Origin: Candidatus Omnitrophota bacterium
GTDB lineage: Bacteria > Omnitrophota > Gorgyraeia > 2-02-FULL-51-18
Direction of reading: 5' to 3'
NCBI GenBank assembly: GCA_023247935.1
Contig: JAHFFM010000006.1
Location: 1 to 23,457 of the forward strand
Length of the DNA stretch: 23,457 bases
The notes beneath the pieces were generated by a model that ran no database searches, was not told the DNA's origin, and was given only the letters and a program-made list of their open reading frames with translations. The first letter of the stretch is position 1. Each line of letters opens with the position of its first letter. Positions 18,101-20,936 of this stretch are shown piece by piece. A program made the position numbers and the translations under genes.

Positions 18101-20665
18101 CTGCGCGGCCTCTTGAACAAGTGCGGCGGCTTTTTCCCGAACGCGCGCGCTGAGCGGCGCCGAAGGTCCGAGAGGTTCTTGAAACGGTTTTCCGGCTTCC
18201 CTTGCTTTGAGTCCGGATACGGACCTCACATAGGACCAAAGCCTTAATAAAAGAGCCATCGGCGCTTTTCTGGCAATCTCAGCTCTTCGTTTCAGCTCCT
18301 CTTTAGAAATTTCAATAATCATCGCGGGCTTCTGCGCGGCTGCAACCGCAATAGCCGCAGGCTCGACAGTTCTGAGAGGACTTTTCTCGATGCTCTCCTC
18401 AAGCAAGCTTCTGATTTGCTCGGGCGTTAAAATCATATTTTTTGTTCTGGCCGCGGCTTCAATATGCTCAATGCTTAATTTATTCGGCCCGGCTTTTTTG
18501 AGTGCCTCGGATAAAATTATCTGCCTGTCTTTTACGGAAAGACTATCCTCTTTCGCGGCGTCAATGTTTGATTGGGTTTTTTCAACTTCACTGGTAATTT
18601 CCTTGAGAGCGGCTCTAAGATGACCCAGCTTTTCTTCCTGAAGATTCAAATTACTAATAAGAAGTTCGCTGCTTGGCACATCTTTCATGGACACACTGAC
18701 AATTTCCCCGGCTTTAGTAGTGTAGACAACAATCACTTTGGTCATTTTCCCAAAATTAATCCTGACCTCATAACCATCTTCTATTTTTCTCGCGCTGACT
18801 TCGTTCTTAAACCACCCTTCAACGGTTTCCGGCGAATAAAGATTTTTGCCCACATCATAAGCTTTTCTGTAATTTTCCATTAAACGGGCCTTCACATCTT
18901 CCGTGAGAGTCGCGGAACCCGTGGCCAAACGCGCGACAACAGCAACCACAGCCAGGGCTTCTGCGGCGCGATTAAGACTTTCGTCTGGATCTAAATTAGG
19001 ATTAAAAAATTGCGCAGCCGCCAAATAAAAATCCGAATCCTGAAACTGCTCTTCGTATTCCTTCGGCTTTTGAGTCAAAATCGCGATGTAAGGACGGTCC
19101 GGGGATTTGTCGTCAAACTTGGGCATCACCACCAAATAAGAAAGCTTTTCCTCATCCATGAGCTTAGAAATGCCCTCCGAGTGAAAACCTCCGGTCACAA
19201 GAGCCGCCAAATGCACGCCTTCGTCCTTCATGCGCTTAAGCGTGTTATCCATGAGCACCTTGTTACGCGCTTCCGCCAGACGATAAAATTCTTTGGCGCT
19301 GGGAACCAATTTTTTAAGAAGCGCGAAATGAATCCTGTCGCCGACCGTCACGCGGTATTTCATGGAAATGCTTTCCAGCTCATTTTGAATCGCGTCGATT
19401 TCGCAGGAAGAAGAATTCTTAACGAAAAATTCGTAGTCTTTATCCGTCAGTGTCGTATCCAAAAGCGCGGATAGAATTTTTGCGCAATGCACGACGGAGG
19501 CCAGCTGGCGCTCGTCTTCATTCTTGAAAAATTTCTCCCTTAACTCGTTTTCAAAATTTTCCACTTCGTCAAAAATAGAGATCAAATCAATATCTTCATA
19601 CAAAACCACGTAGCGGGAATAAAGAATAATGTTCGCGTATTCCATCGGGTTGAGTCCCACGCCCTGAGAAACTTGACTCAGAAAATAATGAAACGCGGCG
19701 GGCGTGATTTTGTTTTGTTTGAATTGAAGGGATTGAAGAATAAGTTTTTCAAGCTCGGGTTTCGGAAGCTTGTGGCCCAGCTCTTCGATCAGGGCATCCC
19801 GCTCAACCTGCGCCTTTTTAAAATCGATCTCTTTTTCCAGCTCCACCGTATCCGCCAGTTTTTTGAGATTCGGGTACTTCGTGTAATCCACGCCTTTTTC
19901 ATGGGCAAATTTGCTGAACATTTCCCAGTATTGGGTAAATTTGATTTCCCCATTCTTCTGCAGGAGCCTGTGGCTTGTCAGCTGCATCAGCTCTTCCGAG
20001 TAAACACGGGTTTCAAGCTCGGACAGGATTTTTTTCAACTCTTTCAGCTCGGCGCGAATCTTTAACTTGTTCTCAACAAGAAATTGAAATACTTCCAGGT
20101 TGCTCTTGTAAAGATCAGGATCATCCACGCCGTACAGTTTCACCGGCTCCTTGGAAATCATGGAATAAAATTCACCGGCTGAAATTTTGCCTTCCTTCAA
20201 AAGATAGCGACCTGTTTTCTCGCGCACCTCTTGAATCGGAAAACTCGACACAAGCGAAGTATCGACCTCGCTGGTAGCACCTTCCACCGCGATGAGGTTT
20301 AGATTGTAGTTGCGAACAAGGTTATCCAGAATATTGGCGATACTTTCCTGCGCGCCCAGTTTGGAGTGGGCGTCCTGAATATTGATAATGACGTCTTCAG
20401 AATTTTTTGCCACGACCTTGCGTGTCATTCCCGAATCCGAAGGAATGGTGATCTTGTTTAAAAAATTATTTGAAGTGACGGGAGCTTCTGACGATTTGTT
20501 TTGGGAAACTTGCGACCACGCCGGCGTTCCGCCTTGCGCGGAAGCCAAATCCTGAAATAGAAAAGCGACGATGATAGTTAAAGAAAGCGCCCGAATCCCA
20601 AAAGAAAATCGGGAACGAAATTTTTTTTCTTCTATCATTTCATCGATCATCGGATTCTGATTCAT
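1..20665 (-). CDS. Giant multidomain envelope protein with SecA-like ATPase (C-terminal end outside the window)
   Basis: One frame runs uninterrupted from ATG at 20663-20665 to base 2: 6,888 codons, roughly 750 kDa, with no stop. Translation at the start and at the left edge falls in the same frame, so no frameshift is needed. Domains in order are a signal peptide, a TraB/ChaN-like domain, a SecA-like ATPase, a block of about 12 membrane segments, a Pro-rich linker, TolC-like segments, a beta-rich region, a coiled coil and long helical repeats; each has its own entry. AGGTGA sits just upstream of ATG and supports this start over in-frame ATGs at codons 6 and 10. I see only two cysteines, residues 394 and 421. 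Giant genes with SecA-like domains and many membrane segments are known chiefly from Omnitrophota; roles in prey attachment or wall digestion have been proposed for them. The function here is not shown. The ORF is certain, the role is not. Confidence 0.93.
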   Translation of the reverse strand, partial: MNQNPMIDEMIEEKKFRSRFSFGIRALSLTIIVAFLFQDLASAQGGTPAWSQVSQNKSSEAPVTSNNFLNKITIPSDSGMTRKVVAKNSEDVIINIQDAHSKLGAQESIANILDNLVRNYNLNLIAVEGATSEVDTSLVSSFPIQEVREKTGRYLLKEGKISAGEFYSMISKEPVKLYGVDDPDLYKSNLEVFQFLVENKLKIRAELKELKKILSELETRVYSEELMQLTSHRLLQKNGEIKFTQYWEMFSKFAHEKGVDYTKYPNLKKLADTVELEKEIDFKKAQVERDALIEELGHKLPKPELEKLILQSLQFKQNKITPAAFHYFLSQVSQGVGLNPMEYANIILYSRYVVLYEDIDLISIFDEVENFENELREKFFKNEDERQLASVVHCAKILSALLDTTLTDKDYEFFVKNSSSCEIDAIQNELESISMKYRVTVGDRIHFALLKKLVPSAKEFYRLAEARNKVLMDNTLKRMKDEGVHLAALVTGGFHSEGISKLMDEEKLSYLVVMPKFDDKSPDRPYIAILTQKPKEYEEQFQDSDFYLAAAQFFNPNLDPDESLNRAAEALAVVAVVARLATGSATLTEDVKARLMENYRKAYDVGKNLYSPETVEGWFKNEVSARKIEDGYEVRINFGKMTKVIVVYTTKAGEIVSVSMKDVPSSELLISNLNLQEEKLGHLRAALKEITSEVEKTQSNIDAAKEDSLSVKDRQIILSEALKKAGPNKLSIEHIEAAARTKNMILTPEQIRSLLEESIEKSPLRTVEPAAIAVAAAQKPAMIIEISKEELKRRAEIARKAPMALLLRLWSYVRSVSGLKAREAGKPFQEPLGPSAPLSARVREKAAALVQEAAQVLNQTWTIIAPREGAMQFATNGARLSFVDEAKELVKKFGMADKTGETIDTSISAFERILKEKVQGFEIDRFVVQREGAKAMAFEEKILELKTGAGKTFAIQATAYVRVLMARAKAKISGTQSLVLISVPLNKLFEDASAAAKHLGAAGIKVGVVAKKDGVDVGYLAVLKDGEYIIDEAKPLQDVDEVYAEAEVIVGEIDSFVHRSNTELLPSTDLSVRYMAGRGHFDILDEVDSITKGRLGTPFVISGERELEAANLRSHLRVLIDSFVKDTVMAQKDKWYRAEQKGESITIIKPKEIKSVLDVLLNSESPEIKGLAENIWQEYVETALQVHYFYREGDRFNDKTVSGKRKIILIDNKKEAEGMVAGGGIHQAIEAMQNFSEIQITRETYTTISTNIYSYLKSSEGWTGATGTGDERFHKEVYEKETASPGSAESTRTERTPNGFLTKDKSMEASIKRIEQVKNEGGSTLVKVEITGKESGQRQKYDAYWLRDELIRRGIADVKDINIINAETFTDPNKNFDQIVDSAGTSGKITIVTGIVDRAMDIKLNEALRDENASILKRGLYAISTYLDEFQASEEQFMGRVARKGMPGVWESFFSMEDAVFNKYGQQLQEAISVIARFVTQNDITGDALSKDKQEELKGLLRGFRLLIENAFIYTSKTQNRYNEQVNERAKRLLKVSEGVLRNFNSYLETAAPGIFLKIRQKAGMLASDETKLRVFLARAKISDDEFNLVLSSAVGNKAKAVENIILDTIKNLILSKIESAVAEFLTESERKRSQLSKILQQLEFGVQLSNIQNQVEEIVSLDQVYKRKTDNLKKDQALAVTFGLNLLEEQYESDVLQGLVETKKKSSVLSFLKKNAERLMAGGLIVGLGSLLYKIKIVGVLTTGSSSLIALMGSLAPFTIGLILISALILMLYIKPSIQKISGVEESQIITKQIFKGVQFEGLFFDKAKILTKFSVNTVLMMLAGIAPMMAMGTLLTGITFKMTTITLAGMVLPLFPLAAISAVAGLLAAFLYVVINRSTLKDAPTNPPTILKRFSNAMKLTVVALAAGIFLLQAAPSLPLLLIGALIISVIFLGGHRLQKLDILGEILNKNESVSKWDIFKAFFTGKSQGKIEKPAQIVNKRLVLGGIAAGVVGFVFLFGLAVVVGTAGMGASILMLASTIPLAISAIASVVSSFVISRKISETAHGSLTSNKVKINSFKSLFLLASQGFFNTFFQNTLLNIRSVFMGTAALASLGVYVSKTFFASGVGILTTSVAPILFAAILAFMVGFLTYLIVTIYFKRLGAAGREAAQASFGIFMSLPAGVGPLGTPNNYYQNQKMQMVINSLQNSEKREKLNEQLKQLDELEKNLPLSHRQGIDALAANFGKIMNEVKSVQAQRQANNQGVKKQTAKETKEEKLAQIPAQIPFVQPEVAQKTSKTDDLLKLGIQSGLPGPSNDVGGSGGPPPVSSKPVRVETQKTANPVAATTSFKDDENREKNIFFQAERVKSFLQISEPALNPSLKKNPSVYNFEISNLFYGINVIGETENTSGASDRYQVLPDTLIKLVTDKNQVDKEAAILAREFDNQLPIEDKEKTITSIFSKIAKKEMSREEIRKELSSNRILQFIAVRLYIRRNGGETRVTARQWADFHEEIYNTSNLAYEKNMGLALQGKTETLAHILNQYLMGENLTPDEIVKKKKEYNDIRSVVESAFVPMTNALKELQKASEETDAVKKLSMLEAMDDPKEGVFYKNMSAAAAQVVLFEKDAQTGAWQNLRKELRIQIAASLKDTLLRLARVHQERLSVLKIEESDIPGGDVNLKETFTINFLKNKGFNVGWARSQDNSIFSKISRVKERLAQKPSANLDLQFQLLIAAWDAEHTVSFDKKDELINRIRLVVVALERSESSNPSESALRDSRSFLNTAREILSAQKKGDIESVKIYFSVFDAIDSYKNEKDLERQKPLLRRILEQTQSLSEAKKEQSKTREYPGIRKALEFYKNFLKKTNKDSQAAADKEIFVIVDVLETIDNDKSAYTPALIDKKTAEFASKQGLSQDSIRKVSNIILSSLALADADLVRNFYDAIKDIQPDFSLSKIQDEASVRNQIAAGLGYGIAGTINDMADQIRVGAQSFLFDNPYPPETVNLGSVAFQKAMEAVLKNPKVEKAKAEFEKQSQNLSSKLGDEKRWRDFLDFYANLELRGTGKVGVFGHHKGDYISGKERISYEEASAYFRAFYDMKQALMEERLKIAAGFLDLATTELYLTEAESAKVVPSEINAIKLKNKEAQSILAGLLNLENRKLVTGLSSVIKPDELKILAEKLVADDIHPVSQLLKDSRVLGNMNGRSNSILGRMQFYYTAGVNLFGAKEQGRFSFSATLQYAFYDSWDKERKALDVIQKNIASKKIEIRLQELKEKKLEVNSRIQEAKERILNWRKGGQYAEALLREQEMRALELSAAYLNENEKMLLREQDRLSQSQAFIPKEKRHEAIELVRSQSSVKDLVALINPVKEEVGKPSVFDTPEVSKEVFKRYLTLVKKDIRGSATIEQISIVLKDLPFDAYKVEKEIQSEVLDKLKKMIREEDAAKELYALYQSVPVYIQAAIQPLIQFRIKVLFSSPQTEDARMIFVQTLNGLPAWMSKENLAIKKEEMSKYGNEFQTEFEIQSGKAKEGQSGVDALSPLNFRAQETGAQKKESAFENIMKLIHETFDGKNFSDAAAIKTTADNVLKEISTSEVFLKPEEKNKVFSIFKERVFFAIERTQESLDRKLQLISALSYSGSGFSLSISETGTLFSKFQATPGATQEVTAVNLQTTIQNLSEYRLSQIQTRKRISLAGILDSKNIQEARIEIIQLLKEEDEAKELAIRAYNFVVSSQGKSDQVKLIPASRDDASLRLAVDKLIEAQKGDVKFDELIQSAEKAKKIAELTAIKDQLVVLIGQKAEDVKRSGDEAAAELWEKRKLDARSVLENAVKRINSDLEPFFRRHKQALEKIQNLNKRSSLKNRVNTILSTYQDVVAARRAIPDTGLEEEKISEMNTEMEKLRLEALYALRDLVTRQSPSLDDLEDIFGNTPYLDFIIDKDLTQAFNASNREAVLSQINRTAKGQQIPSKYTAVIGFMENSNKSQKNLVSVPSVTASISSVIRSEVDQSPKRSLGDEEINYLERVSDLLAKRRVSMQAGLSGGLDISGILSMGLFMRIDFQNSPARAENARVYAFLEQIRQRMIRRDSAHAIYLKIGDFFSLEKEYLKITSQTGSGNDSSVIDRLITAKAAAQRAFDALPETFRGDVKTARTSGAYEVFLNNKETEWRDSLKDLRSYGEIIGIKDPLNPDRKVNMATEDLDAFILLFERELKKTDLRVVKEGDGKRSIVLLSNLKATALVNAFLNMKLGLSADKRVVNRINEEVYQATGHLISGVEDTRKERVDLAQKLAQEKERISKLSDVEKSDPVVFQRYDWLRVRLSYLGGDIESLPQLDNKQTTDIEATTKASPESKPLLDIFGKRDGRYEFFTPKTALTINLLPKDFSSAPLASEEVAPTSFNFIKPIVLQKDKSKIELPIEVSWDVNGKPVFTISGNFNKGDGTTGEATLRISADPQQPVVWSVGGVKTFISKDDLRRANLAFTVVSEGVKFRANYQNGQWQFDFFGDRNFDGKMTSEFAAANKNFRFFVRGSDPSGKGYQIDPGVDFSLGGGKFAGTIRYANGKWDVSGASDYKLREDMYVTPRVQVTTTGTVESLGITKQIPGGLISSEVRHDSLQDFSGQFNYIRRYNTLNVNLNGNDQVARFNRNSPEGGLLNRFSAVFGNQSGRILAGVSYNAETFQEASWLRLARMNLRTPKAAEVFQQSSKAEVATFVTTQIVPAAQVNQPIASTTQPSVVTAQQTFNLTQAKKNAAASMNLNIKQTQDAVSSLRAIVSSLRDSLAKAKINYDQTYGLQISELEKQIVALRVKEEELLVLLNGQKKADQEEYSKIQKLSEDLNSLTLKISQAAEKISGVLEENLRRSKEYDAAKKRLNEVAKSVEVLKEAQREIRSKLKELSEAYTQYDVNLHGAMGVLETVTTLAEERLISVLRGANENNVDRRALYEKIRIRLDSENAKLSLPANAKKKHELAPDEVALLRSSVSKNFPGVVEEDVVSYWRVLIESQITTVYEVASKMERWGRIANETDLADYLHSGKKISLSDPSDVAALNFWEMATLEKQISWVREEISNRARLKESLSLALGEKFDWQNSQHDDFAGFWSSLATSKRISLKEAEGYLSIMALYRGSIETILGRKLDIKAAKPTEALEDNFSVLLKWSVKLSVLKEKASINPDAYLGLFGVIKPLRDTQLKEELAAASKDMDTRSAFSDPFSKTVQWIDRHVLTSKNIGALSGGQGFDEVFVKEFVQSYGRVSQDVQTLLAGRELDKNSDDFLRVYMSLASTLESYRKDWPTLLKDMVRTKANLDASPELSKNLFGGVVDLTKKTHTDLLIRLSRMDEKLISSILRSKSMLEARLKSEYGESLDLTQEADWNFVLIWAKAAEVSSLEKAEAAFSSILSNRKSLETLYGKPIGINELKGMELLETIRNTSGDVELSRQPALTYEMWMMVSGKEMKPEELKAWLERAVDFHQRIIKMFPEGQDKLNFNYEAYREYVYRLASLSEKAIDRTDFEEMGEYAEAFRKYLFSEKETLTGDDWTIENGRVSFGNKLEALHMFTLLSKASFNEGQAVVLSKEDRLELIRIMGDLKKGGDEYWSWIEPGFKPDVFALSDSKSNLVFHFALDALLENKSNPQDKTAGEKRVKELLRKMSQVADVKTGRSVRSDLEFLIGRKLDKDALKNPSSQDFKDFKSEASRYTAENIKTARDVKESLLKLYGAKDFSDERLSLQKSRDAIFKWVYADSKDAVKLRGFSSMKILDTMMVLREGSSLFSMKEPKASESRTDGLVELLKDLALLRLNAAENTGFSKDENVKSLIKTIELLENHPALKVANGGNALDVADPSQREILLNFAVKIWTLNDKKSENPTGLGTFILSKMDEFSKITPKNSQGLQSALNEWYDISIRVKFQTEFMNLKPGDAALEREFNSWKDSFQEAARIEPLVIEKLKADGITQLTADQKFELLVRVRAQVELKKTSRKILTDEELLSEIVTAIRTTFQLQITSVQQAMMQKEGLKASVAEVIDVFFKHPDFQKFKDLWKISDADLANPSADIRDFLDMTVLAIEAQMPGSDGSEKVANYFQYEFANYLSVLTEMGSDLEVIYGVSAGGLRASFDVRKVKNMQDIANRKIITDEAEKIASPVRTVGKRLDPYSGAAGVEFYNLFLMKDQLKQLIRNEKVLVQDRQDVNALNQIKEISGLLSASLSGNSIQDQKLRQLVFDITLDMLSGRIVNSTANGGNRFVREPSTRASVTDKDQVQKFLEVLKSERQLLYQYSVPRVNGIGSETKTFDGSALFGQAVNHFRVASLIDPLVNSFTNGSQDSTTLKQFKEAVILFMARNYVTQVLDRTVKQGKPAPQQITESEIRNYVSGVVSQLSVDLKQVVFDYIEDYLKNGTEPVFKQQLRKLIDSSDGFEGDRIGALANEFVLGEIKIVNGNTFDRPSPKTKFGDAEKNEFKKFVVDTLHLRQDTAFWSILKAFEDDLSRSNSDLRLKLFSSYTYNPSAFPDNNFDKFAIAGFARTIALGGTPILESDNRTLSKIVLKSATPQEAQRLEKDFVDRNIAVRTPTFIQILRKMDSETYHVSISEIVSTYRAGAGIESQGELEAEIKGDLTYRFWLDHSNGFTDTEFQEFISSIYSGRVLGGDVANLRKIEALHEALAQHRDKMQLIYGLKIEDQVIFNGSYRQFLLNLVADNSKAPTAAESYFGITEGSVYKDADTFINVLTQQAAQHRIISNDPEIQNEIKALFKEITVFDPQATVSYKGQQAKLYLQLLSLKDFKAEALKGLGEKTAQLATALKGHETDFQTIWKIDPSQQNLGNSAYRQILIDAIGDISTTPNAAEDYFGILIGSKYTDAQTFVSALTQQAAQHRIISNDPEIQNEIKALFKEITVFDPQATVSYKGQQAKLYLQLLSLK
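418..580 (-). repeat. Perfect 163-base direct repeat, copy 2
   Basis: This is identical to bases 1-163, lies in the same frame, and is offset by 417 bases. Upstream in the protein the two units differ at about half the residues, so the homogenised block is sharply bounded. Confidence 0.95.
835..5950 (-). repeat. Degenerate helical repeats in the C-terminal part of the giant protein
   Basis: A loose motif recurs: a hydrophobic helix ending in YG, LG or IG (or LW), 3-5 residues, then a stretch with Asn/Asp and a hydrophobic F/W-x2-h helix. Instances include ETILGRKLDIKA (near 5345), AGRELDKNSDDFLRVY (near 4950), SEYGESLDLTQEADWNFVL (near 4640), LYGKPIGINELKGMELL (near 4510), FLIGRKLDKDALKNPSSQDF (near 3720), LYGAKDFSDERL (near 3590) and LWKISDADLANPSADIRDFL (near 2620). 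Spacing is irregular, about 45-250 residues. This looks like an ancient expanded repeat, possibly an extracellular arm. The motif match is by eye and no family is recognised. Confidence 0.45.
6030..6520 (-). other. Long coiled coil of the giant protein, residues about 4716-4878
   Basis: This stretch has continuous heptad-like spacing of Leu, Ile and Val with abundant Lys, Glu and Gln, for example LRDSLAKAKINYDQ, ISELEKQIVALRVKEEEL and LKISQAAEKISGVLEENL. No Pro is seen in the core. It immediately follows the beta-rich region and could oligomerise the protein or extend an arm. Confidence 0.65.
6680..7670 (-). other. Beta-strand-rich, barrel-like region, residues about 4332-4661
   Basis: Alternating polar and hydrophobic residues with Gly/Asn/Asp turns dominate, for example GKPVFTISGNFNKGDG, GVKFRANYQNGQWQFDFFG, FAGTIRYANGKWDVSGASDY, FSGQFNYIRRYNTLNVNLNG and GRILAGVSYNAETFQEA. 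Aromatic residues cluster near strand ends. This is the pattern of an outer-membrane beta-barrel or a secreted beta-sheet domain, and it contrasts sharply with the helical sequence on both sides. I count roughly 14-18 possible strands. No classical C-terminal aromatic barrel signature ends it, as it is internal. Confidence 0.45.
8250..10130 (-). other. Second, weaker TolC-like region with strand pairs in helical sequence, residues about 3513-4138
   Basis: Two amphipathic strand pairs lie about 1.2 kb apart within charged helices. One is SALSYSGSGFSLSISETGTL near 9780-9845. The other is RVSMQAGLSGGLDISGI followed by LSMGLFMRIDFQNSPARAEN near 8525-8640. Two strand pairs, each followed by a long helix, mimic the two-fold internal repeat of an OEP protein, but the helices are longer than usual and I cannot fix the borders. 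It could instead be unrelated helical sequence with short hairpins. Confidence 0.3.
10740..11735 (-). other. TolC-like outer-membrane-efflux (OEP) segment, residues about 2977-3308
   Basis: The arrangement follows an OEP protomer. It opens with AFQKAMEAVLKNPKVEKAKA, the usual OEP beginning (...AL..NP.l..A.a). Long helices follow, with SEINAIKLKNKEAQSILAGL resembling the first OEP helical hairpin. After LAEKLVADDIHPVSQLLK, the second half has alternating strand patterns YYTAGVNLFGAK and FSFSATLQYAFYDSWDKERK, like OEP sLs.PLfDgg.r.a, and ends in a long charged helix. It spans about 330 residues, shorter than the roughly 400 of free OEP proteins. OEP proteins trimerise as outer-membrane channels of RND pumps and type I exporters. 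The RND gene just upstream makes this resemblance notable. The domain assignment is by pattern only. Confidence 0.5.
11740..13659 (-). other. Helical region of unknown function, residues about 2336-2975
   Basis: About 640 residues of charged, mostly helical sequence with heptad-like patches and no membrane segment, no catalytic motif and no cysteine that I can see. I do not recognise a family. It may be a spacer or scaffold between the membrane block and the TolC-like segment. Confidence 0.5.
13660..13925 (-). other. Pro/Thr/Gly/Lys-rich linker of the giant protein, residues about 2247-2335
   Basis: A low-complexity, probably disordered stretch with IPAQIPF, GLPGPSNDVGGSGGPPP, many Lys and Thr residues, and no hydrophobic core. 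It separates the membrane block from the long helical part and probably acts as a flexible tether. There is no recognisable binding motif. Confidence 0.6.
14234..15514 (-). other. Polytopic membrane block of the giant protein, residues about 1718-2144
   Basis: After a helical stretch beyond the SecA-like domain comes a run of about 12 hydrophobic segments, for example AGGLIVGLGSLLY, TIGLILISALILMLYI, VNTVLMMLAGIAPMMAMG, GIFLLQAAPSLPLLLIGA, GGIAAGVVGFVFLFGLAVVV and FAAILAFMVGFLTYLIVTIY. They are joined by short basic or polar loops. This is the only dense membrane region in the visible protein and probably anchors it in the inner membrane. I recognise no transporter motif. The helix count is by eye, and the exact number decides on which side the rest of the protein lies. 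Confidence 0.85.
16226..17983 (-). other. Divergent SecA-like ATPase domain of the giant protein, residues about 895-1480
   Basis: Signatures appear in SecA order. Walker A is ELKTGAGKT with Lys951 (SecA MKTGEGKT). The Walker-B-like HFDILDEVDSI has Asp1085 and Glu1086 and is followed by TPFVISG, matching SecA DEVDSI...TPLIISG. The crosslinking-domain signature GIHQAIEA has His1226 and leads into a GATGTGDE stretch like SecA GMTGTA. Motif V is TIVTGIVDRAMDIKL with Arg1398. Motif VI is QFMGRVARKGMPG with Arg1440 and Arg1443, then FFSMEDAVFNKYG, like SecA FLSLEDDLM..FG. Spacing is somewhat longer than in SecA, and the LIDEAR stretch after DEVDSI is replaced. I see no SecA zinc-binding C-terminal Cys motif. 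Key ATPase residues are kept, so nucleotide hydrolysis is likely. It is not the housekeeping secA, being fused within a giant protein. Confidence 0.85.
18917..18970 (-). other. Ala/Val-rich hydrophobic segment, possible hidden membrane helix (residues 566-583)
   Basis: Between the TraB-like and SecA-like domains lies AEALAVVAVVARLATG, the most hydrophobic stretch between the signal peptide and the ATPase. It is alanine-rich and interrupted by an Arg, so it is borderline as a membrane span. If it does cross the membrane, the downstream ATPase would return to the cytoplasm. It could equally be a buried helix. Confidence 0.3.
19105..20428 (-). other. TraB/ChaN-like (EreA-type fold) domain of the giant protein, residues about 80-520
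   Basis: Three spaced motifs suggest this superfamily: INIQDAHS with His100, LIAVEGA with Glu128, and TGGFHSEGI with His495, a G-x-x-H motif near the domain end. TIKI/TraB and ChaN/EreA proteins use paired His motifs and a Glu in a similar order, with metal-dependent hydrolase or haem-binding roles. The stretch between them is mainly helical and contains the only two cysteines I see in the giant protein (394 and 421), which could form a disulfide if the domain is exported. The assignment rests on motifs alone. Substrate and activity are unknown. Confidence 0.4.
20537..20665 (-). other. Signal peptide of the giant protein (residues 1-43)
   Basis: The first 43 residues have a long charged n-region (acidic, then KKFRSR and an Arg at 25), a short hydrophobic core ALSLTIIVAFLF at about 26-37, and a signal-peptidase-I-like site ASA|Q after residue 43. 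This predicts Sec export of what follows. The core is only about 12 residues, short for a membrane anchor. The alternative is an uncleaved N-terminal anchor. Confidence 0.75.
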
Positions 20666-20668
20666 TTT

Positions 20669-20673
20669 CACCT
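20669..20673 (-). promoter_or_regulatory. Ribosome binding site of the giant gene
   Basis: AGGTG (reading TAGGTGAAAATG) lies directly before the ATG at 20665. It matches the GGTGAT part of the consensus, which normally sits close to the start codon. It decides the start in favour of 20665 over the in-frame ATGs at 20650 and 20638. Confidence 0.65.
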
Positions 20674-20694
20674 ATTTCGACTTTGCTTTTGAAA

Positions 20695-20723
20695 ATTATA
20701 TTTAAATGTATTTAATATCAAAA
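20695..20723 (-). promoter_or_regulatory. Second, weaker promoter candidate
   Basis: A second TATAAT occurs on the minus strand at 20695-20700, with a poor -35 (TTTTGA at 20718-20723, 17-base spacer). The AT-rich background makes such a match likely by chance, so the upstream promoter is preferred. Confidence 0.2.
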
Positions 20724-20782
20724 ACACAAAGTACTGAGAAAATAAGGGGGAACAGTTTTTTATCTGGTTTCCTCTATATATA

Positions 20783-20811
20783 ATTATACTGAATGAGCTA
20801 TTTGATTTCAA
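20783..20811 (-). promoter_or_regulatory. Sigma-70-type promoter of the giant gene
   Basis: The minus strand has TTGAAA (20806-20811), a 17-base spacer and a perfect TATAAT (20783-20788). This differs from the housekeeping consensus by one base and has the ideal spacing. A start near 20776 would give a leader of about 110 bases, in which I see no riboswitch. The promoter suggests the giant gene is transcribed on its own, or in addition to read-through from the RND gene. Confidence 0.65.
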
Positions 20812-20914
20812 GCTTTTTTTGAAGATTAGAACACCCTTAACTCATTTAAACAACTAATGTTATATGTGCTTATAAAAAGTTTATGTAATAAATATATGTT
20901 CTTTTAACACTTTT

Positions 20915-20932
20915 TAATGTTTTTAAACATTA
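20915..20932. repeat. Perfect 8-bp inverted repeat after the RND stop codon
   Basis: TAATGTTT and AAACATTA face each other across a 2-base loop, five bases beyond the TAG of the RND gene. On the transcribed minus strand it is followed by an A-run, not a T-run, so it is not a standard intrinsic terminator. It could be a weak terminator, an RNA 3' end stabiliser or a regulator site. One arm core (CTAATGTT) recurs at 20854-20861. Confidence 0.4.
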
Positions 20933-20936
20933 GCAA

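Larger units (their letters stand above)
20666..20936. other. Intergenic region between RND gene and giant gene
   Basis: A 271-base, strongly AT-rich gap. It holds the inverted repeat next to the RND stop, the near-consensus promoter, a weaker second promoter and the ribosome binding site. I see no convincing small gene or structured RNA in it. Confidence 0.8.

Noticed and set aside
1..20665. NRPS/PKS megasynthase or RTX-type toxin as an explanation for the length
   Set aside because: I saw no carrier-protein LGG(H/D)S motif, no ketosynthase or adenylation signatures, and no GGXGXD repeats.
20915..20932. Intrinsic terminator of the RND gene
   Set aside because: The stem is all but free of G and C and is followed by A residues, not T residues, in the direction of transcription.
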